Shown: positions 46,876 through 59,385 of the stretch, piece after piece | Numbering within the stretch: position 1 is the stretch's first letter | Layout of the letters: the number at the start of each line of letters is the position of its first letter | Assembly (NCBI RefSeq): GCF_052324685.1 | Contig: NC_135211.1 | Location: 94,501-158,500, forward strand | Reading direction: 5' to 3' | From: Brachyhypopomus gauderio | Lineage: Eukaryota; Chordata; Actinopteri; Gymnotiformes; Hypopomidae | DNA: 64,000 nt | The notes under the pieces: model-generated | Seen by the model: the letters and a program-made list of their open reading frames with translations, nothing else | Databases searched by the model: none | What the model was told of the DNA's origin: nothing | Made by a program: the position numbers and the translations under genes

Positions 46876-48029
46876 CAGATGCTGCTGTGCTTACATAGTT
46901 CTTCCTCAAAAGAAAAACCCAACAAGCACATTCCTCCTGTTTGCTGGCTTTTGATGAAATGAGCCAATGCATAAAGGATGCAACATCAATGTCACTCACA
47001 CTTTTCTGCTAGCTTGTCTAAAATTCGCCCTTCCTTCAATTTCTCACTTGTCAAGACCTCCAGGTCTTCAAACAAAAGGTCAGTTTGTAGACCCTTTTCC
47101 TGTCAAAGTTTTGATCCTTTTGTCCACCAGTCATCGGAATGTGTATGATTTTCACCAGTTTACACAGTGTAGCTCCCTTGCCTTCAGTTGCAGGGTTATG
47201 TCGTCTTAGATAAGACGCTTTTGAAATTATTTGTGAAAATGCACCCAAAACCTATTCAAAACAGATTTGATGGAAGCACTGCAGGAGCTGCTCCAAGACG
47301 CATTTTGTCCAGAAAATGTGCTATCATGAATGCATCCATATCACCAACACACATTTACAAACCAAACCATAGGCAATAAAATACATGAGTAAACTGATTT
47401 GTGGACCTTTGTGGCACTTGGTACTGCTGAGATCAGGATCATAACAGAGTTCAGCAATTATTTTCCCAACTAGGTCATTGATACATTGGAATCCCCAATG
47501 TTTTCTGGAACAGAATAGGCTATGCCTTTCGGATGAGAATAAAAAAAGACTTCAAGAACCAAAAAAGAAGTTAAGCTGCCTTCAGCTGATGTACTCAGAC
47601 TAAAGGGAAACACTTTAAATCCCAAGGTGAAATGCACATGCTCAAAATTTTATCAGGACAGAGTACATGTTTTACTTTGATATTAAGAGTGATCAATGGA
47701 TTGTCTTCCAGTAAATTAATGTTTTCTTCCGCTACAAAACGTTTTTTCAACAACTATAAAGAGGCTATGCAACGAAACTGAGCTGGGATGTCAAGTGCCT
47801 TTAATGGTACCTTTTTGACCCCACTTCAAATGCTGCTGTTACCTGACCAGTTCGATTGTTAGTTTGCCAGATTCTCAATCTCTGGGATGTGAGATCATGC
47901 ACCAGGTTTAGTGAATGTTTAAGGGTGAAGGTCTTTAATTTCTGCACAAATTCCACAAACATAGCTCAGGTCCTGCTCAACATGTCAACATGTGGCGACA
48001 GCAAGTGCCTTTGGGGTCCTACAAAAATC

Positions 48030-48102
48030 GCCCGGCTAGCTCAGTCGGTAGAGCATGAGACTCTTAATCTCAGGGTCGTGGGTTCGAGCCCCACGTTGGG
48101 CG
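48030..48102 (+). tRNA. trnak-cuu: tRNA-Lys CUU (unit 35, canonical)
   Basis: Gene identical to unit 1; anticodon at 48063-48065. A private A (GTTTACAC) lies in the 3' flank near 48151. Confidence 0.98.
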
Positions 48103-48191
48103 AGAGGCTGATTTGTTTGAGTGAAATGTTGAAATTTAGTTAATCTGTTTACACAAAATACGTCTAAAAAAGAAGAGAAAGGAACATACAT

Positions 48192-48218
48192 CGTCCCTGG
48201 GTGGGCTCGAACCACCAT

Positions 48219-48259
<41 letters not shown>

Positions 48260-48265
48260 AGAGAC
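48192..48265 (-). tRNA. trnan-guu: tRNA-Asn GUU (unit 35, canonical)
   Basis: Gene identical to unit 12; anticodon complement at 48229-48231; T6 at 48166-48171. The 5' flank has a private A at 48271. Confidence 0.98.
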
Positions 48266-49419
48266 CAGATACTGCTGTGCTTACATAGTTCTTCCTCAAA
48301 AGAAAAACCCAACAAGCACATTCCTCCTGTTTGCTGGCTTTTGATGAAATGAGCCAATGCATAAAGGATGCAACATCAATGTCACTCACACTTTTCTGCT
48401 AGCTTGTCTAAAATTCGCCCTTCCTTCAATTTCTCACTTGTCAAGACCTGCAGGTCTTCAAACAAAAGGTCAGTTTGTAGACCCTTTTCCTGTCAAAGTT
48501 TTGATCCTTTTGTCCACCAGTCATCGGAATGTGTATGATTTTCACCAGTTTACACAGTGTAGCTCCCTTGCCTTCAGTTGCAGGGTTATGTCCTCTTAGA
48601 TAAGACGCTTTTCAAATTATTTGTGAAAATGCACCCAAAACCTATTCAAAACAGATTTGATGGAAGCACTGCAGGAGCTGCTCCAAGACGCATTTTGTCC
48701 AGAAAATGTGCTATCATGAATGCATCCATATCACCAACACACATTTACAAACCAAACCATAGGCAATAAAATACATGAGTAAACTGATTTGTGGACCTTT
48801 GTGGCACTTGGTACTGCTGAGATCAGGATCATTACAGAGTTCAGCAATTATTTTCCCAACTAGGTCATTGATACATTGGAATCCCCAATGTTTTCTGGAA
48901 CAGAATAGGCTATGCCTTTCGGACGAGAATAAAAAAAGACTTCAAGAACCAAAAAAGAAGTTAAGCTGCCTTCAGCTGATGCACTCAGACTAAAGGGAAA
49001 CACTTTAAATCCCAAGGTGAAATGCACATGCTCAAAATTTTATCAGGACAGAGTACATGTTTTACTTTGATATTAATAGCGATCACTGGATTGTCTTCCA
49101 GTAAATTAATGTTTTCTTCCGCTACAAAACGTTTTTTCAACAACTATAAAGAGGCTATGCAACGAAACTGAGCTGGGATGTCAAGTGCCTTTAATGGTAC
49201 CTTTTTGACCCCACTTCAAATGCTGCTGTTACCTGACCAGTTCGATTGTTAGTTTGCCAGATTCTCAATCTCTGGGATGTGAGATCATGCACCAGGTTTA
49301 GTGAATGTTTAAGGGTGAAGGTCTTTAATTTCTGCACAAATTCCACAAACATAGCTCAGGTCCTGCTCAACATGTCAACATGTGGCGACAGCAAGTGCCT
49401 TTGGGGTCCTACAAAAATC

Positions 49420-49492
49420 GCCCGGCTAGCTCAGTCGGTAGAGCATGAGACTCTTAATCTCAGGGTCGTGAGTTCGAGCCCCATGTTGGGCG
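49420..49492 (+). tRNA. trnak-cuu: tRNA-Lys CUU (unit 36, G52A + C65T)
   Basis: Variant as in unit 22: A at 49471, T at 49484. Anticodon at 49453-49455. The spacer just upstream has three private changes (GGACGAG, GCACTC, TTAATAGC). Confidence 0.88.
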
Positions 49493-49581
49493 AGAGGCTG
49501 ATTTGTTTGAGTGAAATGTTGAAATTTAGTTAATCTGTTTGCACAAAATACGTCTAAAAAAGAAGAGAAAGGAACATACAT

Positions 49582-49608
49582 CGTCCCTGGGTGGGCTCGA
49601 ACCACCAT

Positions 49609-49649
<41 letters not shown>

Positions 49650-49655
49650 AGAGAC
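49582..49655 (-). tRNA. trnan-guu: tRNA-Asn GUU (unit 36, canonical)
   Basis: Identical to unit 12. Anticodon complement at 49619-49621; T6 at 49556-49561. Confidence 0.98.
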
Positions 49656-50809
49656 CAGATGCTGCTGTGCTTACATAGTTCTTCCTCAAAAGAAAAACCC
49701 AACAAGCACATTCCTCCTGTTTGCTGGCTTTTGATGAAATGAGCCAATGCATAAAGGATGCAACATCAATGTCACTCACACTTTTCTGCTAGCTTGTCTA
49801 AAATTCGCCCTTCCTTCAATTTCTCACTTGTCAAGACCTCCAGGTCTTCAAACAAAAGGTCAGTTTGTAGACCCTTTTCCTGTCAAAGTTTTGATCCTTT
49901 TGTCCACCAGTCATCGGAATGTGTATGATTTTCACCAGTTTACACAGTGTAGCTCCCTTGCCTTCAGTTGCAGGGTTATGTCGTCTTAGATAAGACGCTT
50001 TTGAAATTATTTGTGAAAATGCACCCAAAACCTATTCAAAACAGATTTGATGGAAGCACTGCAGGAGCTGCTCCAAGACGCATTTTGTCCAGAAAATGTG
50101 CTATCATGAATGCATCCATATCACCAACACACATTTACAAACCAAACCATAGGCAATAAAATACATGAGTAAACTGATTTGTGGACCTTTGTGGCACTTG
50201 GTACTGCTGAGATCAGGATCATAACAGAGTTCAGCAATTATTTTCCCAACTAGGTCATTGATACATTGGAATCCCCAATGTTTTCTGGAACAGAATAGGC
50301 TATGCCTTTCGGATGAGAATAAAAAAAGACTTCAAGAACCAAAAAAGAAGTTAAGCTGCCTTCAGCTGATGTACTCAGACTAAAGGGAAACACTTTAAAT
50401 CCCAAGGTGAAATGCACATGCTCAAAATTTTATCAGGACAGAGTACATGTTTTACTTTGATATTAAGAGTGATCAATGGATTGTCTTCCAGTAAATTAAT
50501 GTTTTCTTCCGCTACAAAACGTTTTTTCAACAACTATAAAGAGGCTATGCAACGAAACTGAGCTGGGATGTCAAGTGCCTTTAATGGTACCTTTTTGACC
50601 CCACTTCAAATGCTGCTGTTACCTGACCAGTTCGATTGTTAGTTTGCCAGATTCTCAATCTCTGGGATGTGAGATCATGCACCAGGTTTAGTGAATGTTT
50701 AAGGGTGAAGGTCTTTAATTTCTGCACAAATTCCACAAACATAGCTCAGGTCCTGCTCAACATGTCAACATGTGGCGACAGCAAGTGCCTTTGGGGTCCT
50801 ACAAAAATC

Positions 50810-50882
50810 GCCCGGCTAGCTCAGTCGGTAGAGCATGAGACTCTTAATCTCAGGGTCGTGGGTTCGAGCCCCACGTTGGGCG
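50810..50882 (+). tRNA. trnak-cuu: tRNA-Lys CUU (unit 37, canonical)
   Basis: Identical to unit 1. Anticodon at 50843-50845; TTTGTTT at 50892-50898. Confidence 0.98.
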
Positions 50883-50971
50883 AGAGGCTGATTTGTTTGA
50901 GTGAAATGTTGAAATTTAGTTAATCTGTTTGCACAAAATACGTCTAAAAAAGAAGAGAAAGGAACATACAT

Positions 50972-50998
50972 CGTCCCTGAGTGGGCTCGAACCACCAT

Positions 50999-51039
<41 letters not shown>

Positions 51040-51045
51040 AGAGAC
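50972..51045 (-). tRNA. trnan-guu: tRNA-Asn GUU (unit 37, C65T)
   Basis: A at 50980 on + is C65T in the tRNA, turning G49-C65 into a G-U wobble at the base of the T-stem; B box intact and fold expected normal. Shared with units 40 and 43 only. Anticodon complement at 51009-51011; T6 at 50946-50951. Confidence 0.96.
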
Positions 51046-52199
51046 CAGATGCTGCTGTGCTTACATAGTTCTTCCTCAAAAGAAAAACCCAACAAGCACA
51101 TTCCTCCTGTTTGCTGGCTTTTGATGAAATGAGCCAATGCATAAAGGATGCAACATCAATGTCACTCACACTTTTCTGCTAGCTTGTCTAAAATTCGCCC
51201 TTCCTTCAATTTCTCACTTGTCAAGACCTCCAGGTCTTCAAACAAAAGGTCAGTTTGTAGACCCTTTTCCTGTCAAAGTTTTGATCCTTTTGTCCACCAG
51301 TCATCGGAATGTGTATGATTTTCACCAGTTTACACAGTGTAGCTCCCTTGCCTTCAGTTGCAGGGTTATGTCGTCTTAGATAAGACGCTTTTGAAATTAT
51401 TTGTGAAAATGCACCCAAAACCTATTCAAAACAGATTTGATGGAAGCACTGCAGGAGCTGCTCCAAGACGCATTTTGTCCAGAAAATGTGCTATCATGAA
51501 TGCATCCATATCACCAACACACATTTACAAACCAAACCATAGGCAATAAAATACATGAGTAAACTGATTTGTGGACCTTTGTGGCACTTGGTACTGCTGA
51601 GATCAGGATCATAACAGAGTTCAGCAATTATTTTCCCAACTAGGTCATTGATACATTGGAATCCCCAATGTTTTCTGGAACAGAATAGGCTATGCCTTTC
51701 GGATGAGAATAAAAAAAGACTTCAAGAACCAAAAAAGAAGTTAAGCTGCCTTCAGCTGATGTACTCAGACTAAAGGGAAACACTTTAAATCCCAAGGTGA
51801 AATGCACATGCTCAAAATTTTATCAGGACAGAGTACATGTTTTACTTTGATATTAAGAGCGATCACTGGATTGTCTTCCAGTAAATTAATGTTTTCTTCC
51901 GCTACAAAACGTTTTTTCAACAACTATAAAGAGGCTATGCAACGAAACTGAGCTGGGATGTCAAGTGCCTTTAATGGTACCTTTTTGACCCCACTTCAAA
52001 TGCTGCTGTTACCTGACCAGTTCGATTGTTAGTTTGCCAGATTCTCAATCTCTGGGATGTGAGATCATGCACCAGGTTTAGTGAATGTTTAAGGGTGAAG
52101 GTCTTTAATTTCTGCACAAATTCCACAAACATAGCTCAGGTCCTGCTCAACATGTCAACATGTGGCGACAGCAAGTGCCTTTGGGGTCCTACAAAAATC

Positions 52200-52272
52200 G
52201 CCCGGCTAGCTCAGTCGGTAGAGCATGAGACTCTTAATCTCAGGGTCGTGGGTTCGAGCCCCACGTTGGGCG
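52200..52272 (+). tRNA. trnak-cuu: tRNA-Lys CUU (unit 38, canonical)
   Basis: Identical to unit 1. Anticodon at 52233-52235; TTTGTTT at 52282-52288. Confidence 0.98.
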
Positions 52273-52361
52273 AGAGGCTGATTTGTTTGAGTGAAATGTT
52301 GAAATTTAGTTAATCTGTTTGCACAAAATACGTCTAAAAAAGAAGAGAAAGGAACATACAT

Positions 52362-52388
52362 CGTCCCTGGGTGGGCTCGAACCACCAT

Positions 52389-52429
<41 letters not shown>

Positions 52430-52435
52430 AGAGAC
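52362..52435 (-). tRNA. trnan-guu: tRNA-Asn GUU (unit 38, canonical)
   Basis: Identical to unit 12. Anticodon complement at 52399-52401; T6 at 52336-52341. Confidence 0.98.
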
Positions 52436-53589
52436 CAGATGCTGCTGTGCTTACATAGTTCTTCCTCAAAAGAAAAACCCAACAAGCACATTCCTCCTGT
52501 TTGCTGGCTTTTGATGAAATGAGCCAATGCATAAAGGATGCAACATCAATGTCACTCACACTTTTCTGCTAGCTTGTCTAAAATTCGCCCTTCCTTCAAT
52601 TTCTCACTTGTCAAGACCTCCAGGTCTTCAAACAAAAGGTCAGTTTGTAGACCCTTTTCCTGTCAAAGTTTTGATCCTTTTGTCCACCAGTCATCGGAAT
52701 GTGTATGATTTTCACCAGTTTACACAGTGTAGCTCCCTTGCCTTCAGTTGCAGGGTTATGTCCTCTTAGATAAGACGCTTTTGAAATTATTTATGAAAAT
52801 GCACCCAAAACCTATTCAAAACAGATTTGATGGAAGCACTGCAGGAGCTGCTCCAAGACGCATTTTGTCCAGGAAATGTGCTATCATGAATGCATCCATA
52901 TCACCAACACACATTTACAAACCAAACCATAGGCAATAAAATACATGAGTAAACTGATTTGTGGACCTTTGTGGCACTTGGTACTGCTGAGATCAGGATC
53001 ATTACAGAGTTCAGCAATTATTTTCCCAACTAGGTCATTGATACATTGGAATCCCCAATGTTTTCTGGAACAGAATAGGCTATGCCTTTCGGATGAGAAT
53101 AAAAAAAGACTTCAAGAACCAAAAAAGAAGTTAAGCTGCCTTCAGCTGATGTACTCAGACTAAAGGGAAACACTTTAAATCCCAAGGTGAAATGCACATG
53201 CTCAAAATTTTATCAGGACAGAGTACATGTTTTACTTTGATATTAAGAGTGATCAATGGATTGTCTTCCAGTAAATTAATGTTTTCTTCCGCTACAAAAC
53301 GTTTTTTCAACAACTATAAAGAGGCTATGCAACGAAACTGAGCTGGGATGTCAAGTGCCTTTAATGGTACCTTTTTGACCCCACTTCAAATGCTGCTGTT
53401 ACCTGACCAGTTCGATTGTTAGTTTGCCAGATTCTCAATCTCTGGGATGTGAGATCATGCACCAGGTTTAGTGAATGTTTAAGGGTGAAGGTCTTTAATT
53501 TCTGCACAAATTCCACAAACATAGCTCAGGTCCTGCTCAACATGTCAACATGTGGCGACAGCAAGTGCCTTTGGGGTCCTACAAAAATC

Positions 53590-53662
53590 GCCCGGCTAGC
53601 TCAGTCGGTAGAGCATGAGACTCTTAATCTCAGGGTCGTGAGTTCGAGCCCCATGTTGGGCG
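53590..53662 (+). tRNA. trnak-cuu: tRNA-Lys CUU (unit 39, G52A + C65T)
   Basis: Variant as in unit 22: A at 53641, T at 53654. Anticodon at 53623-53625. Confidence 0.88.
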
Positions 53663-53751
53663 AGAGGCTGATTTGTTTGAGTGAAATGTTGAAATTTAGT
53701 TAATCTGTTTGCACAAAATACGTCTAAAAAAGAAGAGAAAGGAACATACAT

Positions 53752-53778
53752 CGTCCCTGGGTGGGCTCGAACCACCAT

Positions 53779-53819
<41 letters not shown>

Positions 53820-53825
53820 AGAGAC
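53752..53825 (-). tRNA. trnan-guu: tRNA-Asn GUU (unit 39, canonical)
   Basis: Identical to unit 12. Anticodon complement at 53789-53791; T6 at 53726-53731. Confidence 0.98.
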
Positions 53826-54979
53826 CAGATGCTGCTGTGCTTACATAGTTCTTCCTCAAAAGAAAAACCCAACAAGCACATTCCTCCTGTTTGCTGGCTT
53901 TTGATGAAATGAGCCAATGCATAAAGGATGCAACATCAATGTCACTCACACTTTTCTGCTAGCTTGTCTAAAATTCGCCCTTCCTTCAATTTCTCACTTG
54001 TCAAGACCTGCAGGTCTTCAAACAAAAGGTCAGTTTGTAGACCCTTTTCCTGTCAAAGTTTTGATCCTTTTGTCCACCAGTCATCGGAATGTGTATGATT
54101 TTCACCAGTTTACACAGTGTAGCTCCCTTGCCTTCAGTTGCAGGGTTATGTCGTCTTAGATAAGACGCTTTTGAAATTATTTGTGAAAATGCACCCAAAA
54201 CCTATTCAAAACAGATTTGATGGAAGCACTGCAGGAGCTGCTCCAAGACGCATTTTGTCCAGAAAATGTGCTATCATGAATGCATCCATATCACCAACAC
54301 ACATTTACAAACCAAACCATAGGCAATAAAATACATGAGTAAACTGATTTGTGGACCTTTGTGGCACTTGGTACTGCTGAGATCAGGATCATTACAGAGT
54401 TCAGCAATTATTTTCCCAACTAGGTCATTGATACATTGGAATCCCCAATGTTTTCTGGAACAGAATAGGCTATGCCTTTCGGATGAGAATAAAAAAAGAC
54501 TTCAAGAACCAAAAAAGAAGTTAAGCTGCCTTCAGCTGATGTACTCAGACTAAAGGGAAACACTTTAAATCCCAAGGTGAAATGCACATGCTCAAAATTT
54601 TATCAGGACAGAGTACATGTTTTACTTTGATATTAAGAGCGATCACTGGATTGTCTTCCAGTAAATTAATGTTTTCTTCCGCTACAAAACGTTTTTTCAA
54701 CAACTATAAAGAGGCTATGCAACGAAACTGAGCTGGGATGTCAAGTGCCTTTAATGGTACCTTTTTGACCCCACTTCAAATGCTGCTGTTACCTGACCAG
54801 TTCGATTGTTAGTTTGCCAGATTCTCAATCTCTGGGATGTGAGATCATGCACCAGGTTTAGTGAATGTTTAAGGGTGAAGGTCTTTAATTTCTGCACAAA
54901 TTCCACAAACATAGCTCAGGTCCTGCTCAACATGTCAACATGTGGCGACAGCAAGTGCCTTTGGGGTCCTACAAAAATC

Positions 54980-55052
54980 GCCCGGCTAGCTCAGTCGGTA
55001 GAGCATGAGACTCTTAATCTCAGGGTCGTGGGTTCGAGCCCCACGTTGGGCG
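54980..55052 (+). tRNA. trnak-cuu: tRNA-Lys CUU (unit 40, canonical)
   Basis: Identical to unit 1. Anticodon at 55013-55015; TTTGTTT at 55062-55068. Confidence 0.98.
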
Positions 55053-55141
55053 AGAGGCTGATTTGTTTGAGTGAAATGTTGAAATTTAGTTAATCTGTTT
55101 GCACAAAATACGTCTAAAAAAGAAGAGAAAGGAACATACAT

Positions 55142-55168
55142 CGTCCCTGAGTGGGCTCGAACCACCAT

Positions 55169-55209
<41 letters not shown>

Positions 55210-55215
55210 AGAGAC
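55142..55215 (-). tRNA. trnan-guu: tRNA-Asn GUU (unit 40, C65T)
   Basis: A at 55150 on + gives the G49-U65 wobble of unit 37. Anticodon complement at 55179-55181; T6 at 55116-55121. Confidence 0.96.
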
Positions 55216-56369
55216 CAGATGCTGCTGTGCTTACATAGTTCTTCCTCAAAAGAAAAACCCAACAAGCACATTCCTCCTGTTTGCTGGCTTTTGATGAAAT
55301 GAGCCAATGCATAAAGGATGCAACATCAATGTCACTCACACTTTTCTGCTAGCTTGTCTAAAATTCGCCCTTCCTTCAATTTCTCACTTGTCAAGACCTC
55401 CAGGTCTTCAAACAAAAGGTCAGTTTGTAGACCCTTTTCCTGTCAAAGTTTTGATCCTTTTGTCCACCAGTCATCGGAATGTGTATGATTTTCACCAGTT
55501 TACACAGTGTAGCTCCCTTGCCTTCAGTTGCAGGGTTATGTCGTCTTAGATAAGACGCTTTTGAAATTATTTGTGAAAATGCACCCAAAACCTATTCAAA
55601 ACAGATTTGATGGAAGCACTGCAGGAGCTGCTCCAAGACGCATTTTGTCCAGAAAATGTGCTATCATGAATGCATCCATATCACCAACACACATTTACAA
55701 ACCAAACCATAGGCAATAAAATACATGAGTAAACTGATTTGTGGACCTTTGTGGCACTTGGTACTGCTGAGATCAGGATCATAACAGAGTTCAGCAATTA
55801 TTTTCCCAACTAGGTCATTGATACATTGGAATCCCCAATGTTTTCTGGAACAGAATAGGCTATGCCTTTCGGATGAGAATAAAAAAAGACTTCAAGAACC
55901 AAAAAAGAAGTTAAGCTGCCTTCAGCTGATGTACTCAGACTAAAGGGAAACACTTTAAATCCCAAGGTGAAATGCACATGCTCAAAATTTTATCAGGACA
56001 GAGTACATGTTTTACTTTGATATTAAGAGCGATCACTGGATTGTCTTCCAGTAAATTAATGTTTTCTTCCGCTACAAAACGTTTTTTCAACAACTATAAA
56101 GAGGCTATGCAACGAAACTGAGCTGGGATGTCAAGTGCCTTTAATGGTACCTTTTTGACCCCACTTCAAATGCTGCTGTTACCTGACCAGTTCGATTGTT
56201 AGTTTGCCAGATTCTCAATCTCTGGGATGTGAGATCATGCACCAGGTTTAGTGAATGTTTAAGGGTGAAGGTCTTTAATTTCTGCACAAATTCCACAAAC
56301 ATAGCTCAGGTCCTGCTCAACATGTCAACATGTGGCGACAGCAAGTGCCTTTGGGGTCCTACAAAAATC

Positions 56370-56442
56370 GCCCGGCTAGCTCAGTCGGTAGAGCATGAGA
56401 CTCTTAATCTCAGGGTCGTGGGTTCGAGCCCCACGTTGGGCG
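56370..56442 (+). tRNA. trnak-cuu: tRNA-Lys CUU (unit 41, canonical)
   Basis: Identical to unit 1. Anticodon at 56403-56405; TTTGTTT at 56452-56458. Confidence 0.98.
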
Positions 56443-56531
56443 AGAGGCTGATTTGTTTGAGTGAAATGTTGAAATTTAGTTAATCTGTTTGCACAAAATA
56501 CGTCTAAAAAAGAAGAGAAAGGAACATACAT

Positions 56532-56558
56532 CGTCCCTGGGTGGGCTCGAACCACCAT

Positions 56559-56599
<41 letters not shown>

Positions 56600-56605
56600 A
56601 GAGAC
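56532..56605 (-). tRNA. trnan-guu: tRNA-Asn GUU (unit 41, canonical)
   Basis: Identical to unit 12. Anticodon complement at 56569-56571; T6 at 56506-56511. Confidence 0.98.
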
Positions 56606-57759
56606 CAGATGCTGCTGTGCTTACATAGTTCTTCCTCAAAAGAAAAACCCAACAAGCACATTCCTCCTGTTTGCTGGCTTTTGATGAAATGAGCCAATGC
56701 ATAAAGGATGCAACATCAATGTCACTCACACTTTTCTGCTAGCTTGTCTAAAATTCGCCCTTCCTTCAATTTCTCACTTGTCAAGACCTCCAGGTCTTCA
56801 AACAAAAGGTCAGTTTGTAGACCCTTTTCCTGTCAAAGTTTTGATCCTTTTGTCCACCAGTCATCGGAATGTGTATGATTTTCACCAGTTTACACAGTGT
56901 AGCTCCCTTGCCTTCAGTTGCAGGGTTATGTCCTCTTAGATAAGACGCTTTTGAAATTATTTATGAAAATGCACCCAAAACCTATTCAAAACAGATTTGA
57001 TGGAAGCACTGCAGGAGCTGCTCCAAGACGCATTTTGTCCAGGAAATGTGCTATCATGAATGCATCCATATCACCAACACACATTTACAAACCAAACCAT
57101 AGGCAATAAAATACATGAGTAAACTGATTTGTGGACCTTTGTGGCACTTGGTACTGCTGAGATCAGGATCATTACAGAGTTCAGCAATTATTTTCCCAAC
57201 TAGGTCATTGATACATTGGAATCCCCAATGTTTTCTGGAACAGAATAGGCTATGCCTTTCGGATGAGAATAAAAAAAGACTTCAAGAACCAAAAAAGAAG
57301 TTAAGCTGCCTTCAGCTGATGTACTCAGACTAAAGGGAAACACTTTAAATCCCAAGGTGAAATGCACATGCTCAAAATTTTATCAGGACAGAGTACATGT
57401 TTTACTTTGATATTAAGAGTGATCAATGGATTGTCTTCCAGTAAATTAATGTTTTCTTCCGCTACAAAACGTTTTTTCAACAACTATAAAGAGGCTATGC
57501 AACGAAACTGAGCTGGGATGTCAAGTGCCTTTAATGGTACCTTTTTGACCCCACTTCAAATGCTGCTGTTACCTGACCAGTTCGATTGTTAGTTTGCCAG
57601 ATTCTCAATCTCTGGGATGTGAGATCATGCACCAGGTTTAGTGAATGTTTAAGGGTGAAGGTCTTTAATTTCTGCACAAATTCCACAAACATAGCTCAGG
57701 TCCTGCTCAACATGTCAACATGTGGCGACAGCAAGTGCCTTTGGGGTCCTACAAAAATC

Positions 57760-57832
57760 GCCCGGCTAGCTCAGTCGGTAGAGCATGAGACTCTTAATCT
57801 CAGGGTCGTGAGTTCGAGCCCCATGTTGGGCG
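57760..57832 (+). tRNA. trnak-cuu: tRNA-Lys CUU (unit 42, G52A + C65T)
   Basis: Variant as in unit 22: A at 57811, T at 57824. Anticodon at 57793-57795. Confidence 0.88.
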
Positions 57833-57921
57833 AGAGGCTGATTTGTTTGAGTGAAATGTTGAAATTTAGTTAATCTGTTTGCACAAAATACGTCTAAAAA
57901 AGAAGAGAAAGGAACATACAT

Positions 57922-57948
57922 CGTCCCTGGGTGGGCTCGAACCACCAT

Positions 57949-57989
<41 letters not shown>

Positions 57990-57995
57990 AGAGAC
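57922..57995 (-). tRNA. trnan-guu: tRNA-Asn GUU (unit 42, canonical)
   Basis: Identical to unit 12. Anticodon complement at 57959-57961; T6 at 57896-57901. Confidence 0.98.
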
Positions 57996-59149
57996 CAGAT
58001 GCTGCTGTGCTTACATAGTTCTTCCTCAAAAGAAAAACCCAACAAGCACATTCCTCCTGTTTGCTGGCTTTTGATGAAATGAGCCAATGCATAAAGGATG
58101 CAACATCAATGTCACTCACACTTTTCTGCTAGCTTGTCTAAAATTCGCCCTTCCTTCAATTTCTCACTTGTCAAGACCTGCAGGTCTTCAAACAAAAGGT
58201 CAGTTTGTAGACCCTTTTCCTGTCAAAGTTTTGATCCTTTTGTCCACCAGTCATCGGAATGTGTATGATTTTCACCAGTTTACACAGTGTAGCTCCCTTG
58301 CCTTCAGTTGCAGGGTTATGTCGTCTTAGATAAGACGCTTTTGAAATTATTTGTGAAAATGCACCCAAAACCTATTCAAAACAGATTTGATGGAAGCACT
58401 GCAGGAGCTGCTCCAAGACGCATTTTGTCCAGAAAATGTGCTATCATGAATGCATCCATATCACCAACACACATTTACAAACCAAACCATAGGCAATAAA
58501 ATACATGAGTAAACTGATTTGTGGACCTTTGTGGCACTTGGTACTGCTGAGATCAGGATCATTACAGAGTTCAGCAATTATTTTCCCAACTAGGTCATTG
58601 ATACATTGGAATCCCCAATGTTTTCTGGAACAGAATAGGCTATGCCTTTCGGATGAGAATAAAAAAAGACTTCAAGAACCAAAAAAGAAGTTAAGCTGCC
58701 TTCAGCTGATGTACTCAGACTAAAGGGAAACACTTTAAATCCCAAGGTGAAATGCACATGCTCAAAATTTTATCAGGACAGAGTACATGTTTTACTTTGA
58801 TATTAAGAGCGATCACTGGATTGTCTTCCAGTAAATTAATGTTTTCTTCCGCTACAAAACGTTTTTTCAACAACTATAAAGAGGCTATGCAACGAAACTG
58901 AGCTGGGATGTCAAGTGCCTTTAATGGTACCTTTTTGACCCCACTTCAAATGCTGCTGTTACCTGACCAGTTCGATTGTTAGTTTGCCAGATTCTCAATC
59001 CCTGGGATGTGAGATCATGCACCAGGTTTAGTGAATGTTTAAGGGTGAAGGTCTTTAATTTCTGCACAAATTCCACAAACATAGCTCAGGTCCTGCTCAA
59101 CATGTCAACATGTGGCGACAGCAAGTGCCTTTGGGGTCCTACAAAAATC

Positions 59150-59222
59150 GCCCGGCTAGCTCAGTCGGTAGAGCATGAGACTCTTAATCTCAGGGTCGTG
59201 GGTTCGAGCCCCACGTTGGGCG
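59150..59222 (+). tRNA. trnak-cuu: tRNA-Lys CUU (unit 43, canonical)
   Basis: Identical to unit 1. Anticodon at 59183-59185; TTTGTTT at 59232-59238. Confidence 0.98.
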
Positions 59223-59311
59223 AGAGGCTGATTTGTTTGAGTGAAATGTTGAAATTTAGTTAATCTGTTTGCACAAAATACGTCTAAAAAAGAAGAGAAA
59301 GGAACATACAT

Positions 59312-59338
59312 CGTCCCTGAGTGGGCTCGAACCACCAT

Positions 59339-59379
<41 letters not shown>

Positions 59380-59385
59380 AGAGAC
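59312..59385 (-). tRNA. trnan-guu: tRNA-Asn GUU (unit 43, C65T)
   Basis: A at 59320 on + gives the G49-U65 wobble of unit 37. Anticodon complement at 59349-59351; T6 at 59286-59291. Confidence 0.96.

Larger units (their letters stand above)
43091..47260. repeat. Segment of a four-unit (5,560-bp) higher-order repeat, second copy (units 32-34)
   Basis: This is the partner of units 28-30. It shares the private T at offset 450 in its second unit, the order of the two dyad alleles, and the order of alleles at 183 and 430-438. The one tRNA difference I see is Lys base 65 of unit 33 (T) against unit 29 (C). Confidence 0.7.
51431..55600. repeat. Three-unit (4,170-bp) higher-order repeat, copy 1 (units 38-40)
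   Basis: The order is: a unit with canonical Lys and Asn, with C/C at offsets 1190/1333; a unit with Lys G52A plus C65T, with G/G at those sites; and a unit with canonical Lys and Asn C65T, with C/G. The set repeats twice more. Unit 37 already has the Asn C65T allele at 50980, so the periodicity begins inside unit 37, after its offset 438. Confidence 0.85.
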
